A stretch of DNA of 32,811 nucleotides, taken from assembly GCA_017552715.1 (NCBI GenBank), contig JAFZOW010000055.1, positions 1 through 32,811 on the forward strand, in the 5' to 3' direction. Source of the stretch: Lachnospiraceae bacterium. GTDB taxonomy: Bacteria; Bacillota; Clostridia; Lachnospirales; Lachnospiraceae. Each line of letters opens with the position of its first letter. Positions within the stretch are counted from its first letter, which is position 1. The position numbers were made by a program, and so were the translations under genes. The notes under the pieces are model-generated. The model saw nothing but the letters and a program-made list of their open reading frames with translations, searched no databases and was not told where the DNA came from. Positions 24,837 through 32,811 of the stretch are shown piece after piece.

Positions 24837-26825
24837 TCAGACTCTGAAGTTTTTTACCGTATTCTGCATCTCTTCGATGCTGCTGCATACCTGTTCGCTC
24901 TCTTCGGATACAGAGAGGCTGGAGGCCGCCATATCCTGCAGATTATTGTTCACCGTACGGATTGCATCGTTGATATGCTCCTGGGTATCGGTGATGGTGG
25001 AAACGCTGTTCCCGATGGCGTTCATGGAAACGCTCAGCTCCTTAGTACCGCTTCCAAGCGTCTGGCTCACGCTGCGATAGTAATCCGCATCGTCGCGATA
25101 GCTTCTGGCCAGCTCTTCCAGGCGGTCATAATCCTCCAGCACCACATCATTGATGAACTTCAGTATATTGTTGCTCTCAGTGGAAAGCTGCTTTACGCTG
25201 TCCATGACCTTGCCTACCAGATCATTGACCTTGCCCACTTCCTTCTGGGTGTCATCGGAAAGTCCGTTGATCTCCCCGGCCACCACAGCAAAGCCGCGGC
25301 CCGCATCTCCGGCACGCGCCGCCTCGATGGACGCGTTCAGAGCCAGCAGATTGGTCTGGGTGGCGATGCCGCCGATGGTATGGGAAACCGTGACGATCTC
25401 GTCGATGATCTTGGCCGATTCAATAGCTTCCATCAGCTTCTCTTCGGAAGCGCGGGTGATCTCCATGGCCTTGTTCTTCTTGGCGATGATATCGGGGACC
25501 ATGGCTTCCACACGGCCGATGATGGCTCTGGTACGTTCTCCCATATCCTGGGTCTCCTGCTGAAGGGTCTGCACCGTACCGTTCACTTCCATGACTGTGG
25601 TATCGATATGACGGATGCTCTCGGTCTGGGTATCGATATTTGCTCCGGTCTCTTCCATACTGGCACTGATCTGGCTCACGCTGTCGTTGATGCTGCGGAT
25701 CTTTTCACCTGCTCCGGTCATCTTGTCATAGATCTGCTCGGACTCATCCCGGGTCTTTCGTATGGTATGAATGAACTGCTCTTCCATGCCGCTGATGAGG
25801 CGTTCGATCTCTTTCACCTCATCCTCACTGTCGCGCTTCTTTGTATCCCCGATGATGCTTTCGCGGATGAAGCTCTTCATGCTCTCCATAGGCAGGAGCA
25901 GTACACGTATGAGCCCTGTCATGATAAGAGCTGCCGCCACTATGGCTACCACAGCCACGATCACGCCAAAGAGCACCATATGGTTCAGGGTGGCATTCAC
26001 GGTCTTGGCAGGGATCGCGATACCCAGCACCCAGTCGCTGTTATTGATCAGGCCGGTGGCAAAGTAATTGCTTTCCTTATCGTAATCCGCCGTCTTGATC
26101 ACTCCGCTTCCGGGAGCGGAAATGATGGAATTGATCCCGGACATGACGGAGCTCACCGAAGTGGCATCCTCATCACCGGGCAGATAGGCATTATTCTCGT
26201 GAACGATATAGTTACCGCTGCTATCCACCAGAAAACCGTACTGGCCGCCGTCTTTCGGGATGCTGCTCATAACGGAATTGATGGTATCCAGCGTAAGGTC
26301 CGCCCCGCAGACACCGATCAGTTCTCCCTCATGATAGATGGGCACGGCAATGGTAACACACATGCCTCCAATGAGCACATCCATATAGGGATCCGTGACC
26401 ACGGTCTCTTTCGCTTTCTGGGCCGCTATATACCAGCCTCTGGCCGTGGGGTCGTAACCTTCCGGCGTGGTGGCATCGGGATCCGACTGCGCGAACTGCT
26501 TATCCGGCGTACCGATATACATGTTCAGCAGCTCGGGCCGGCCGGCTGCATGAGTACGCAGGATCTTTATCAGTGCATCAAAAGAGGGAGTTGCCGTATC
26601 CAGCATCTGAACGTTATATACAACGCCCTCTACCATGGTCCGCTCACCTTCCATCCAGCTGTTGATCTGCTCGGCATAATAATCCGCCTGGGCCTGCAGT
26701 TTCTGCGACTGCTGCTCTCCCAGGCTGCCGCCTGCAATGGCCACGATCACGCCATTGGACACTAACAGAACAATAGCCACGATCACAAGAACCGTGGCTG
26801 TCAGTCTACCCTTGATAGTCTTCAT
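24837..26825 (-). CDS. Methyl-accepting chemotaxis protein with dCache-type sensor
   Basis: The protein has 662 residues. A first membrane segment (about 8-32) and a second (about 284-308) flank an extracellular sensor whose [16 protein letters not shown] and [15 protein letters not shown] phrases fit a double Cache domain, often a sensor of amino or organic acids. A degenerate HAMP-like linker follows. The C-terminal signalling hairpin includes the conserved tip [20 protein letters not shown], which binds CheA/CheW. The ligand cannot be told. The ATG overlaps the stop of the 48-residue membrane peptide (TAATG). No chemotaxis kinase or flagellar gene is nearby. Confidence 0.93.
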   Translation of the reverse strand: MKTIKGRLTATVLVIVAIVLLVSNGVIVAIAGGSLGEQQSQKLQAQADYYAEQINSWMEGERTMVEGVVYNVQMLDTATPSFDALIKILRTHAAGRPELLNMYIGTPDKQFAQSDPDATTPEGYDPTARGWYIAAQKAKETVVTDPYMDVLIGGMCVTIAVPIYHEGELIGVCGADLTLDTINSVMSSIPKDGGQYGFLVDSSGNYIVHENNAYLPGDEDATSVSSVMSGINSIISAPGSGVIKTADYDKESNYFATGLINNSDWVLGIAIPAKTVNATLNHMVLFGVIVAVVAIVAAALIMTGLIRVLLLPMESMKSFIRESIIGDTKKRDSEDEVKEIERLISGMEEQFIHTIRKTRDESEQIYDKMTGAGEKIRSINDSVSQISASMEETGANIDTQTESIRHIDTTVMEVNGTVQTLQQETQDMGERTRAIIGRVEAMVPDIIAKKNKAMEITRASEEKLMEAIESAKIIDEIVTVSHTIGGIATQTNLLALNASIEAARAGDAGRGFAVVAGEINGLSDDTQKEVGKVNDLVGKVMDSVKQLSTESNNILKFINDVVLEDYDRLEELARSYRDDADYYRSVSQTLGSGTKELSVSMNAIGNSVSTITDTQEHINDAIRTVNNNLQDMAASSLSVSEESEQVCSSIEEMQNTVKNFRV

Positions 26826-26971
26826 TATTTTTCCGCACTCCCGTCATCCGGAACCTCAGGTTCCTTTTTCTTTTTTGCGGCGGTGATGCCGATCATCACG
26901 GCAATCACGATAGCTGCCGAAAAAACGACAAACACCAGTCCATAACTTAAAAATACATTGAGTATCGCCAT
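26825..26971 (-). CDS. 48-residue single-span membrane peptide
   Basis: This small gene is not long enough for ordinary ORF lists. It encodes [20 protein letters not shown] followed by more hydrophobic residues to about residue 32, then KKKK and a short acidic, hydrophilic end (PDDGSAEK). The layout suggests one membrane span with the basic end in the cytoplasm. GAGGTG lies about 8 bases before the ATG, and a good promoter stands just upstream. Its stop overlaps the chemoreceptor start by one base. Short proteins of this build are common in Lachnospiraceae, but I know of no function. A partner or assembly role for the receptor is inference from coupling only. Confidence 0.75.
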   Translation of the reverse strand: MAILNVFLSYGLVFVVFSAAIVIAVMIGITAAKKKKEPEVPDDGSAEK

Positions 26972-26995
26972 AGTTGTTCACCTCACATAGAAGAA

Positions 26996-27024
26996 ATTTT
27001 ATCATCCATAAAGATAAGCGTCAA
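26996..27024 (-). promoter_or_regulatory. Predicted sigma-A promoter of the chemoreceptor operon
   Basis: On the minus strand TTGACG (27019-27024) and TAAAAT (26996-27001) are 17 bases apart. No flagellar-type (sigma-28) element was seen here. Confidence 0.65.
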
Positions 27025-27037
27025 GCAAAAATCGGCA

Positions 27038-27526
27038 TCAGCCCTCTTCCGAAACACCCTCATCCACCAGAAGCTCCGTCCCGTCGGCCGCCGTGGTGGC
27101 CAGTCGGTCGCAGCGTTCGTTTTCCGGATGTCCCGCGTGTCCCTTGACCCAGATAAAATGCACCTTATGGTCTTTCATGGCAGCCAGCAGCCGTTTCCAC
27201 AGATCGATATTCTTTACCGGCTCATTCTTTCCCCGCTTCCAGCCTTTTTTGATCCAGCTTTCGATCCAGTGCTGGTTAAAAGCATCCGTCAGATATTTGG
27301 AATCGGAATACAGATCCACTTCGCAGGGACGCTTTAATTCCTCCAGCCCGGCAATGGCAGCCATCAGCTCCATACGGTTGTTGGTAGTCTTTTTATAGCC
27401 GGCAGAAAGTTCCATTTCATGAAGCTCCCCTTTGGAATCCGTAAACTGCAGCACGGTCCCGTAACCGCCGGGACCGTCGGGATTGCCTCTGGCCGCACCG
27501 TCAGTAAAGATCGTCACCCGGGTCAT
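27038..27526 (-). CDS. rnhA: Ribonuclease HI
   Basis: The 162-residue enzyme cuts the RNA strand of RNA-DNA hybrids. The catalytic acidic residues sit in their expected motifs: IFTDGAARGNPDGPGGYG (Asp9), NNRMELMAAIAGLEEL (Glu53), LYSDSKYLTDA (Asp75) and WVKGHAGHPENERCDRLA (Asp140 and the flexible-loop His). The basic handle region (ESWIKKGWKRGK) is present, as in the E. coli-type enzyme. Its ATG overlaps the MutS-like gene's stop by 4 bases (ATGA), so the two are co-translated. Confidence 0.95.
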   Translation of the reverse strand: MTRVTIFTDGAARGNPDGPGGYGTVLQFTDSKGELHEMELSAGYKKTTNNRMELMAAIAGLEELKRPCEVDLYSDSKYLTDAFNQHWIESWIKKGWKRGKNEPVKNIDLWKRLLAAMKDHKVHFIWVKGHAGHPENERCDRLATTAADGTELLVDEGVSEEG

Positions 27527-29196
27527 GTCCAGTTCCCCTCCTTCAGAAAATGTTCCGCCAGCGCTTCCGCTTCCTTCACGATGGCCTGGTCGTAGCCCAT
27601 AACGGAAAGCAGCTTAATGGCATTACGCGAGGTAGCCTTACCTTTCTGCAGACGGTAATTGAACAATACATCCCCTTCCTTTATCTCTTCCTCAAAGTGA
27701 TAGTTGTTATATTCTTTTTCGAGCAGCTCGCAGAGCTCGATATCGTGGGTGGCAGCCAGCACCAGAAAGCCTCTTTCCGCCATGCTCTTCAGTATGCGTG
27801 TTGATGCGGCGATACGCTCTATGGTATTAGTACCCCGAAGCACCTCATCCACGTAGCAGGCAATACGTGGACCTTCCTCCTCCCCGGCTTCCAGGATACG
27901 CCGCATGGCTTTGATCTCAACCACAAAATAGCTCTCGCTGTGGGCCAGGTCGTCCCGCAGGGCCATGGAGCTGTAGATACGGTGAAACTCCGTATGGAAT
28001 TCCGAAGCACAGGCGAAACCGTAGCACTGCCCCAGCAGCTGGTTAATGGCAACGGTCTTTAAGAAAGTGGATTTTCCCGAGGCATTGGAACCCGTGAGCA
28101 GCATGCAGCCATCCAGGCTGTAATCATTTGTTACAGGATCTTCGATCAGCGGATGATAGAGCTCCTTTGCGCTCTCTTTTCCGTCAAAACTCACTTCGCA
28201 GCAATTCTTAAGCGCCTCCATGTAGGAACCAACGGCTATGAGCATCTCCACATAGCCCATCAGGCCGTGAAGGACATCGATCTGTTCCTTTTTATCCTGC
28301 AGCTGCCTAAAGATCCGGTAAAAAAGGATCAGATCGATATGAAAGATCATATTGGAATAGTCCCCCAGGATCTCCAGGGGATCGCCGCTCCTGTCATCCC
28401 CGGAAAAGATCAGACCCGCCCCTTTTTTCAGGGGAGATAGCTCTTTAAGCAGTTCCTTAAGCCTTTCTTCTTCCTCCTTCAGTGCCTCGCAGCTCTTTCC
28501 CAGCAGCTTCTCACCGCACTTCAGTTCCTCGATCACGGCTTTCAGGGTGGCCACATGAGGCTGTACGTAATTCTTTTCCTTAAAATACCAGCTCATGTTG
28601 AAAACGATGGCTGCAATGAGAGCCAGTATCCCCGCTCCGGCCGAGACAAAGAGCAGGCCTACCGCCGCCAGCAAAAGAAGCGGCGCCAGGAAATGATATG
28701 CCAGGCTCTTTCTTTCGCTCAGGGTATCTGAAAAATCAAGATAATCGTATATAGAATAACGCCCCCGCTTTCCCATATTCGCAAAGGCCAGCTGCAGTTC
28801 CGCCCTTTCCGCTGCATGCTCACGGAAATAAGCTATCTGCTCCCGCCTGCGGGCGATCTCCTTCTCATCAAAAAGGGGAGTGCGCAGGGAATGATAAAGC
28901 ACTTCCTCCCCTGCGGCGGAATAAGTCAGGTTCATCTCGCAAAATAGACGGTCCAGCTCCAGATCGGAAGCCGTGATATCATCAATGGAAAGTGATGAAC
29001 GATGCTTTTCAAAATACGCAGGCAGACAGTCCAGACGCTCCGGTGTGATCTCTTTTTGCTGCCTTTTACCGTATTCCGATGCAATACGCGACTTAAGATA
29101 TGCGATATAACGTCGCTTCTCGCCTATACCGAAGGCCGTGATCATAAGAAGGATCACAACCATCACGGCGAGTATAGCTAAGGTCTCACTGCCCAC
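27523..29196 (-). CDS. Membrane-anchored MutS-like ATPase
   Basis: The protein has 557 residues. One membrane segment lies at the N-terminus (about 5-24) and a pair at about 167-204, followed by a MutS core-like helical part and a MutS-family ATPase domain. Walker A is TGSNASGKST (about 368-377), Walker B is ACYVDEVLRGTNT (447-459), and LAATHDIELCELLE is also conserved. The mismatch-binding domain of true MutS is missing, so a role in classical mismatch repair is unlikely; the substrate is unknown. The start is GTG, 10 bases after GGAGG. rnhA overlaps its end by 4 bases, and cdd is divergent. Confidence 0.85.
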   Translation of the reverse strand: MGSETLAILAVMVVILLMITAFGIGEKRRYIAYLKSRIASEYGKRQQKEITPERLDCLPAYFEKHRSSLSIDDITASDLELDRLFCEMNLTYSAAGEEVLYHSLRTPLFDEKEIARRREQIAYFREHAAERAELQLAFANMGKRGRYSIYDYLDFSDTLSERKSLAYHFLAPLLLLAAVGLLFVSAGAGILALIAAIVFNMSWYFKEKNYVQPHVATLKAVIEELKCGEKLLGKSCEALKEEEERLKELLKELSPLKKGAGLIFSGDDRSGDPLEILGDYSNMIFHIDLILFYRIFRQLQDKKEQIDVLHGLMGYVEMLIAVGSYMEALKNCCEVSFDGKESAKELYHPLIEDPVTNDYSLDGCMLLTGSNASGKSTFLKTVAINQLLGQCYGFACASEFHTEFHRIYSSMALRDDLAHSESYFVVEIKAMRRILEAGEEEGPRIACYVDEVLRGTNTIERIAASTRILKSMAERGFLVLAATHDIELCELLEKEYNNYHFEEEIKEGDVLFNYRLQKGKATSRNAIKLLSVMGYDQAIVKEAEALAEHFLKEGNWT

Positions 29197-29215
29197 TCCT
29201 TTATAACCTCCGTAC

Positions 29216-29245
29216 TATTTACTTCCTCCCCTGCAGCTGATACAA
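29216..29245 (-). promoter_or_regulatory. Predicted promoter of the MutS-like gene
   Basis: On the minus strand TTGTAT (29240-29245) and TAAATA (29216-29221) are 18 bases apart. It lies almost exactly on top of the oppositely directed cdd promoter. Confidence 0.4.
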
Positions 29246-29246
29246 T
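29218..29246 (+). promoter_or_regulatory. Predicted promoter of cdd
   Basis: TTTACT (29218-29223) and TACAAT (29241-29246) are 17 bases apart, giving a leader of about 25 bases that contains the GGAAGGAGG ribosome binding site. Confidence 0.55.
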
Positions 29247-29277
29247 CAGGATGATCACAGGAAGGAGGTATAACTTT

Positions 29278-29697
29278 ATGAATCTGGATGATAAAAGCCT
29301 GCTGGGTATGGCTAAAGCGGCACGCAGCCAGGCCTATGCTCCCTATTCCGGCTATCGTGTAGGTGCGGCTCTGGAAGCCGAAAACGGTACTATCTTCACG
29401 GGCTGCAATGTAGAAAACGCCTCCTACGGCGCCACCTGCTGTGCGGAACGCACCGCCATCTTCAAAGCCGTGAGCGAAGGCATACGCCGCATAAAGCGCA
29501 TCGCCATTGCCGGCGGTACCGATGAAGGTTTAAACTACGCCTATCCCTGCGGCATCTGCCGCCAGGTCCTCCGGGAATTCTGCGATCCGGATGAGCTTAA
29601 GATCATCGTTGGAACCTCCGACTCCGATATAAAGACCTATACCCTGGCGGAACTTCTTCCCGACAGCTTCGGTCCGGATTTTAAGAACACACCGTAA
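29278..29697 (+). CDS. cdd: Cytidine deaminase
   Basis: The 139-residue tetrameric-type enzyme deaminates cytidine and deoxycytidine in pyrimidine salvage. TGCNVENASYG binds the substrate (Asn44, Glu46), CAERTAI gives zinc ligand Cys55 and the catalytic Glu57, and PCGICRQVL supplies Cys91 and Cys94. I placed the start at 29278 because GGAAGGAGG lies about 8 bases before it; an in-frame ATG at 29251 lies upstream of that site. The gene stands alone on the plus strand and ends at a terminator shared with convergent araD. Confidence 0.95.
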   Translation: MNLDDKSLLGMAKAARSQAYAPYSGYRVGAALEAENGTIFTGCNVENASYGATCCAERTAIFKAVSEGIRRIKRIAIAGGTDEGLNYAYPCGICRQVLREFCDPDELKIIVGTSDSDIKTYTLAELLPDSFGPDFKNTP

Positions 29698-29700
29698 AAC

Positions 29701-29719
29701 AGGGGGGCTTAGCCCCCCT
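29701..29719. terminator. Bidirectional terminator between cdd and araD
   Basis: AGGGGGGC and GCCCCCCT pair perfectly around TTA. On the plus strand TTCTTATTAATT follows; on the minus strand TGTTTT follows. The stem is strong, the U-tracts modest. Confidence 0.8.
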
Positions 29720-29724
29720 TCTTA

Positions 29725-30423
29725 TTAATTCTGTCCGTAATAGGCGTTGGCTCCGTGCTTTCGGAAATAATGCTTATCCTGGAGCTCCTGCGGGGCCGGC
29801 TGTACGTCGGCCTTTATCATTTCGGTACGTAATGCCATCTTGGCCACTTCATCCAGCACCACGGCATTATGCACAGCCTCATGGGCATCCTTACCCCAGG
29901 CAAAAGGACCATGGTTCTTGCACAGACAGGCAGGAACAGCCTTCACATCCAGCCCCCGTGCCTTGAATTCGTTTACGATCAGATGCCCGGTATTCTCTTC
30001 GTAGGCTTCGTCGATCTCCTCCTTTGTGAGTACACGCAGGCAGGGGATGGGGCCGTAGAAATAATCCGCATGGGTGGTGCCGTAGCAGGGGATATCCCTT
30101 CCGGCCTGGGCCCAGCTGGTGGCGTAGGAAGAATGGGTATGCACCACGCCGCCTATCTCGGGAAATGCCCGGTAAAGCTCCAGATGGGTGGGTGTATCCG
30201 AAGAAGGCTTAAGCTTTCCTTCCACTCTCTCCCCGCTCTCCAGATCCAGTACCACCATATCCTCGGGCTTCATGATCTCATAATCCACACCCGAAGGCTT
30301 GATCACGACCTTACCGCTTTCGCGGTCCACCGCCGATACATTACCCCAGGTAAAGGTCACCAGGCCGTATTTCGGCAGCAGCATGTTTGCTTCGTATACT
30401 ACTTTCTTTAATTCCTCCAGCAT
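29725..30423 (-). CDS. araD: L-ribulose-5-phosphate 4-epimerase
   Basis: The 232-residue class II aldolase-like enzyme converts L-ribulose 5-phosphate to D-xylulose 5-phosphate, the last step of L-arabinose entry. [37 protein letters not shown] (zinc His pair), [15 protein letters not shown] and [10 protein letters not shown] (third zinc His) are AraD signatures. An open frame runs upstream to 30606 within the kinase gene, but the protein match begins at [13 protein letters not shown], with the ATG 4 bases after the kinase stop, so I start there. It could in principle act on a related pentulose phosphate. Confidence 0.92.
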   Translation of the reverse strand: MLEELKKVVYEANMLLPKYGLVTFTWGNVSAVDRESGKVVIKPSGVDYEIMKPEDMVVLDLESGERVEGKLKPSSDTPTHLELYRAFPEIGGVVHTHSSYATSWAQAGRDIPCYGTTHADYFYGPIPCLRVLTKEEIDEAYEENTGHLIVNEFKARGLDVKAVPACLCKNHGPFAWGKDAHEAVHNAVVLDEVAKMALRTEMIKADVQPAPQELQDKHYFRKHGANAYYGQN

Positions 30424-30427
30424 ATGC

Positions 30428-32026
30428 TCACCCCACATTCTCCACAGCGGCACGTTCCACCGCCAGGGCTTTCTTATAAGACTCAAGGAAACTTGCAAAA
30501 CCGGCGATATCCGCCGCTTCGGCACAGAGCGTCTCCACCTTTGCCTGGGCAAAGACCTTCTTATCCAGATAATCCTCCAGGCTCTCCTTATCCCCCTTCC
30601 ATACACGGTAAGCAGCCAGCAGGGCCATGCCGTAAGGTCCGCCTTCCCCGGCGCTTTCCATCACGGAAACGGGAACACCGCATGCCGCGGAAAGAATGGT
30701 CTGCCCTACCTTCGGAGTCTTGAAGAAACCGCCGTGTCCCGTGAGGGAATCGATCTGCACCTTTTCTTCTTTTGTAAGTATATCCATACCGATGGCAAGA
30801 GTTGCCATGGCACTCATAAGATTGGCACGCATAAAGTTGGCCAGCGTAAGCTTCGCATCCTGGGTACGGATGAAGAGAGGACGGCCGCTGTCCAGCTTGG
30901 TAACCCCTTCTCCGGAGATATAATTGAAGGGGATCAGACCGCCCGCGTCCTTATCTCCGGACAGGGCCGCGGTAAACAGGGTCGTATAAAGCTGATCGGC
31001 AGAGAGCTCCGTACCGGAGGCTTTTGCAAAATCCTTAAAAAGTCCTGCCCAGGCATTGATATCCGAGGTGCAGTTATTGCAGTGTACCATGGCCACAGGC
31101 ATGCCGGAGGGCGTAGTCACCATATCCAGCTCCTCATGAACGCCGATGGATTCCGAAAGTACGATCATGGCGAAATCGGAGGTTCCGGCCGACACATTTC
31201 CGGTATGAACGCGTACGGCATTGGTAGCCACCATGCCCGTACCCGCATCACCTTCACAGGGGGCACAGGGGATACCGGCCTTTAAGTTTCCTTCAGGATC
31301 CAGGAAGCGCGCACCTTCCTCCGTAAGGCTGCCGGCCTCTTCACCGGCCTTCACCACTTCGGGCAGCACTTCCCTGAGTTTCCAGCTGTATTTTCCGCTG
31401 ATGGCAGCCTCAAATTTGTTCATCATGGCCCCGTCGTAATCCATGCTGGAAGAATCAATGGGGAACATGCCGGAGGCTTCTCCCACTCCCATCAGATCTT
31501 TCCCCGTCAGACGGTAATGGATATAACCGGCAAGGGTGGTCAGATGTGCCAGTTCCTTAAGATGCTCCTCACCGTTTAAGATCGCCTGATACAGATGTGC
31601 GATACTCCAGCGCTGGGGGATATTGAAATCAAAGAGCTTGGTCAGCTTTTCCGCCGCCTCACCTGTGATTGTGTTGCGCCAGGTACGGAACTCCGCCAGC
31701 TGTTTCCAGTCTTTATCAAAGGGAAGATAGCCGTGCATCATGGCAGAAACGCCGATAGCCCCGGTAGTGGTAAGCTTTACACCGTACTGTGCCTCCACAT
31801 CGGAAGCCAACGAGCGGTAGCAGCTCTGCAGGCCCTTTATGATGTCATCCTCCATATGGTAAGTCCAGATACCGTTTTCCAGACGGTTCTCCCAGCTGTA
31901 CTCTCCGGCAGCGATGGGCATATGCTGATCGTCGATCAGACAGGCCTTGATACGGGTGCTGCCCAGCTCGATACCTAGCGCAGTGCGCCCTGCTTCGATG
32001 GCTTTCTTGGCTTCATCCTTGTTCAT
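30428..32026 (-). CDS. araB: FGGY-family carbohydrate kinase, probably L-ribulokinase
   Basis: The 532-residue kinase has the phosphate-1 loop [16 protein letters not shown] near the N-terminus and the C-terminal adenosine-type segment [20 protein letters not shown]. The middle part ([33 protein letters not shown]) fits the FGGY family. The sequence is of the Clostridia type often labelled only as an ATPase; the ribulokinase call comes mainly from araD lying 4 bases downstream. It would phosphorylate L-ribulose in the cytoplasm. AGGAGAAGAG precedes the ATG. araA (isomerase) is not in the window. Other pentulose substrates are possible. Confidence 0.8.
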   Translation of the reverse strand: MNKDEAKKAIEAGRTALGIELGSTRIKACLIDDQHMPIAAGEYSWENRLENGIWTYHMEDDIIKGLQSCYRSLASDVEAQYGVKLTTTGAIGVSAMMHGYLPFDKDWKQLAEFRTWRNTITGEAAEKLTKLFDFNIPQRWSIAHLYQAILNGEEHLKELAHLTTLAGYIHYRLTGKDLMGVGEASGMFPIDSSSMDYDGAMMNKFEAAISGKYSWKLREVLPEVVKAGEEAGSLTEEGARFLDPEGNLKAGIPCAPCEGDAGTGMVATNAVRVHTGNVSAGTSDFAMIVLSESIGVHEELDMVTTPSGMPVAMVHCNNCTSDINAWAGLFKDFAKASGTELSADQLYTTLFTAALSGDKDAGGLIPFNYISGEGVTKLDSGRPLFIRTQDAKLTLANFMRANLMSAMATLAIGMDILTKEEKVQIDSLTGHGGFFKTPKVGQTILSAACGVPVSVMESAGEGGPYGMALLAAYRVWKGDKESLEDYLDKKVFAQAKVETLCAEAADIAGFASFLESYKKALAVERAAVENVG

Positions 32027-32059
32027 GCTCTCTTCTCCTTGTCTTTTTGTTTTGTCGGA

Positions 32060-32076
32060 GCCCCGAAGGCCGGGGC
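32060..32076. repeat. Short hairpin between the DUF6171 gene and the kinase gene
   Basis: GCCCCG (32060-32065) pairs with CGGGGC (32071-32076) around a 5-base loop, right after the DUF6171 stop. No U-run follows on the minus strand, so it is more likely an intercistronic stem than a terminator. Confidence 0.55.
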
Positions 32077-32077
32077 A

Positions 32078-32323
32078 TTACCATTTCTTATACGGACACT
32101 TTCCCTTACGGATGGCCGCCCGCAGCTCCACATAACAGCCGCAGGCCAGGCAGGTCCCTTCATGGAGCTTTTCACAGGATAAACATACATCCAGGCGTTT
32201 CCGGTAAAGCTCCTCCGGAGAACGCAGCTCCTCATCCATCCAGTCCAGCTCCTTTTTGATCTTCTCAATGTATCCCGCTTCGTCAAAATCCTGCAGGAGG
32301 CATTTGATACAGGGCTTTCTCAA
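32078..32323 (-). CDS. DUF6171 family small Cys-rich protein
   Basis: This 81-residue protein has Cys pairs that look like metal-binding knuckles: KPCIKCLL at the N-terminus and CLSCEKLHEGTCLACGCYVE followed by RKGKCP near the C-terminus. This layout (ELYRKRLDVCLSC, CGCYVELRAA) fits the DUF6171 family seen in Clostridia, which has no known function. Zinc binding is inferred from the Cys pattern. It lies between the chimeric frame and the arabinose kinase gene on the same strand, with gaps of 5 and 51 bases. Whether it truly belongs to arabinose use is unclear. Confidence 0.7.
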   Translation of the reverse strand: MRKPCIKCLLQDFDEAGYIEKIKKELDWMDEELRSPEELYRKRLDVCLSCEKLHEGTCLACGCYVELRAAIRKGKCPYKKW

Positions 32324-32328
32324 GGGCT

Positions 32329-32751
32329 TCAGATCTCTACCGCAAGATGCAGGACACTGCTCTTCGGCATTACGAAATGCAGCTTTCCGTCTTTGATCTC
32401 CACCGCATCAAAGCTCTTCTTCACTACGCGCTCCGGCTCCTCAAAGGTATTATGCTCATGCATCTCGCCGCCTACGATCTCGCCTGCAACACTCTTAACC
32501 GCGGCATCCGTAAGCACCGTCTCCAGCTCGTAATCCTTATCATGGGAAAGGTTGTTCAAAGTGATATGGAGCTTACCGTCTTTTCCGAGGGATACGGATT
32601 CCTGAAGGCAGGGCAGCTTATACTCGTCACTCACACCCACAGTCTCGCTTTCCACATAGCTTTCCACCAGTTCGCCGTCCTGATCAAACAGTCCATAGGC
32701 AACTTTTGTGCCGCCGGCGTCAATTCCGATCGAATACTTATTTTCGCTCAT
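32329..32751 (-). CDS. Chimeric frame: ROK-kinase-like start joined to GH51 arabinofuranosidase end
   Basis: The 140-residue frame starts MSENKYSIGIDAGGTKVAYG, the N-terminal phosphate-1 loop of ROK or related ASKHA sugar kinases. From about residue 29 it reads like the C-terminal beta-sandwich of GH51 alpha-L-arabinofuranosidase: ETVGVSDEYKLP, KLHITLNNLSHDKDYE, GGEMHEHNTFEEPERV and MPKSSVLHLAVEI. Both catalytic domains are missing, so it is probably not active as either enzyme. AAAGGAG lies 6 bases before the ATG at 32751; the frame stays open upstream to the window edge. It is either a deletion fusion in the genome or an assembly join. The GH51 end fits the arabinose genes that follow. Confidence 0.6.
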   Translation of the reverse strand: MSENKYSIGIDAGGTKVAYGLFDQDGELVESYVESETVGVSDEYKLPCLQESVSLGKDGKLHITLNNLSHDKDYELETVLTDAAVKSVAGEIVGGEMHEHNTFEEPERVVKKSFDAVEIKDGKLHFVMPKSSVLHLAVEI

Positions 32752-32811
32752 GACTGCTCCTTTCATATAAGGTGCCTCATTGGTCTTAAAGTCCTGTACA
32801 GCCGAAATAGA

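Noticed and set aside
24975-26765. A 596-codon open frame on the plus strand opposite the chemoreceptor gene
   Set aside because: It is a composition-driven shadow rich in His, Gly, Asp and Ile with no domain and no ribosome binding site; the minus-strand gene has clear receptor motifs.
30424-30606. A 61-residue N-terminal extension of araD
   Set aside because: The extension is a shadow of the kinase gene in another frame (Arg/Trp-rich); the family match begins at the ATG at 30423, just after the kinase stop.

Overview
The window reads as chromosomal DNA of an anaerobic low-to-mid GC Firmicute, most likely a member of the Clostridia near Lachnospiraceae. This is inferred from the gene families (DUF1292, DUF5662, DUF6171, an anaerobic class III ribonucleotide reductase with its activase, a large secreted M6-type protease with repeated surface modules), AGGAGG-type ribosome binding sites and TTGACA/TATAAT-type promoters. 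No rRNA, tRNA, CRISPR array, transposase or phage gene was seen.

Layout: 1-1306 holds the start of tgt and a membrane-anchored M15/VanY-type peptidase. 1402-5748 carries a lactonase, citrate synthase, trpS and a DUF5662 gene on the minus strand, with three tandem hairpins in the leader of the citrate synthase gene. A UvrD/PcrA-type helicase (5909-7741, plus) meets head-on a long minus-strand gene run (7744-17967). From its 5' end this run encodes a GSY-repeat protein, a glycosyltransferase-like protein, an ABC ATPase, a fused GldF-GldG-like permease, GltX, a MATE exporter, an HD-GYP-like protein and a DUF1292 protein. All gaps in it are 27 bases or fewer, and the first four genes overlap one another.

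18059-21379 is a secreted M6-like metalloprotease with its own promoter and terminator. 21485-24760 is an anaerobic dNTP operon (nrdD-nrdG-dut). It has two NrdR-type boxes 31 bases apart on a sigma-A promoter and a large cloverleaf-like inverted-repeat element between nrdD and nrdG. 24837-26971 is a chemoreceptor operon that begins with a 48-residue membrane peptide. 27038-29196 is rnhA plus a membrane-anchored MutS-like ATPase, divergent from cdd (29278-29697).

The right end (29725-32751, minus) is an L-arabinose unit: araD, an FGGY (araB-type) kinase, a small DUF6171 protein, and an odd 140-residue reading frame. That frame joins the first ~28 residues of a ROK-like sugar kinase to the C-terminal sandwich of a GH51 arabinofuranosidase.

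The most unusual items are the overlapping operon built around the 19-fold GS[Y/F] repeat protein, the nrdD-nrdG cloverleaf element, the NrdR promoter architecture, the kinase/arabinofuranosidase chimera and the tandem hairpins before the citrate synthase gene. All functional calls rest on reading motifs by eye; no database search was possible.
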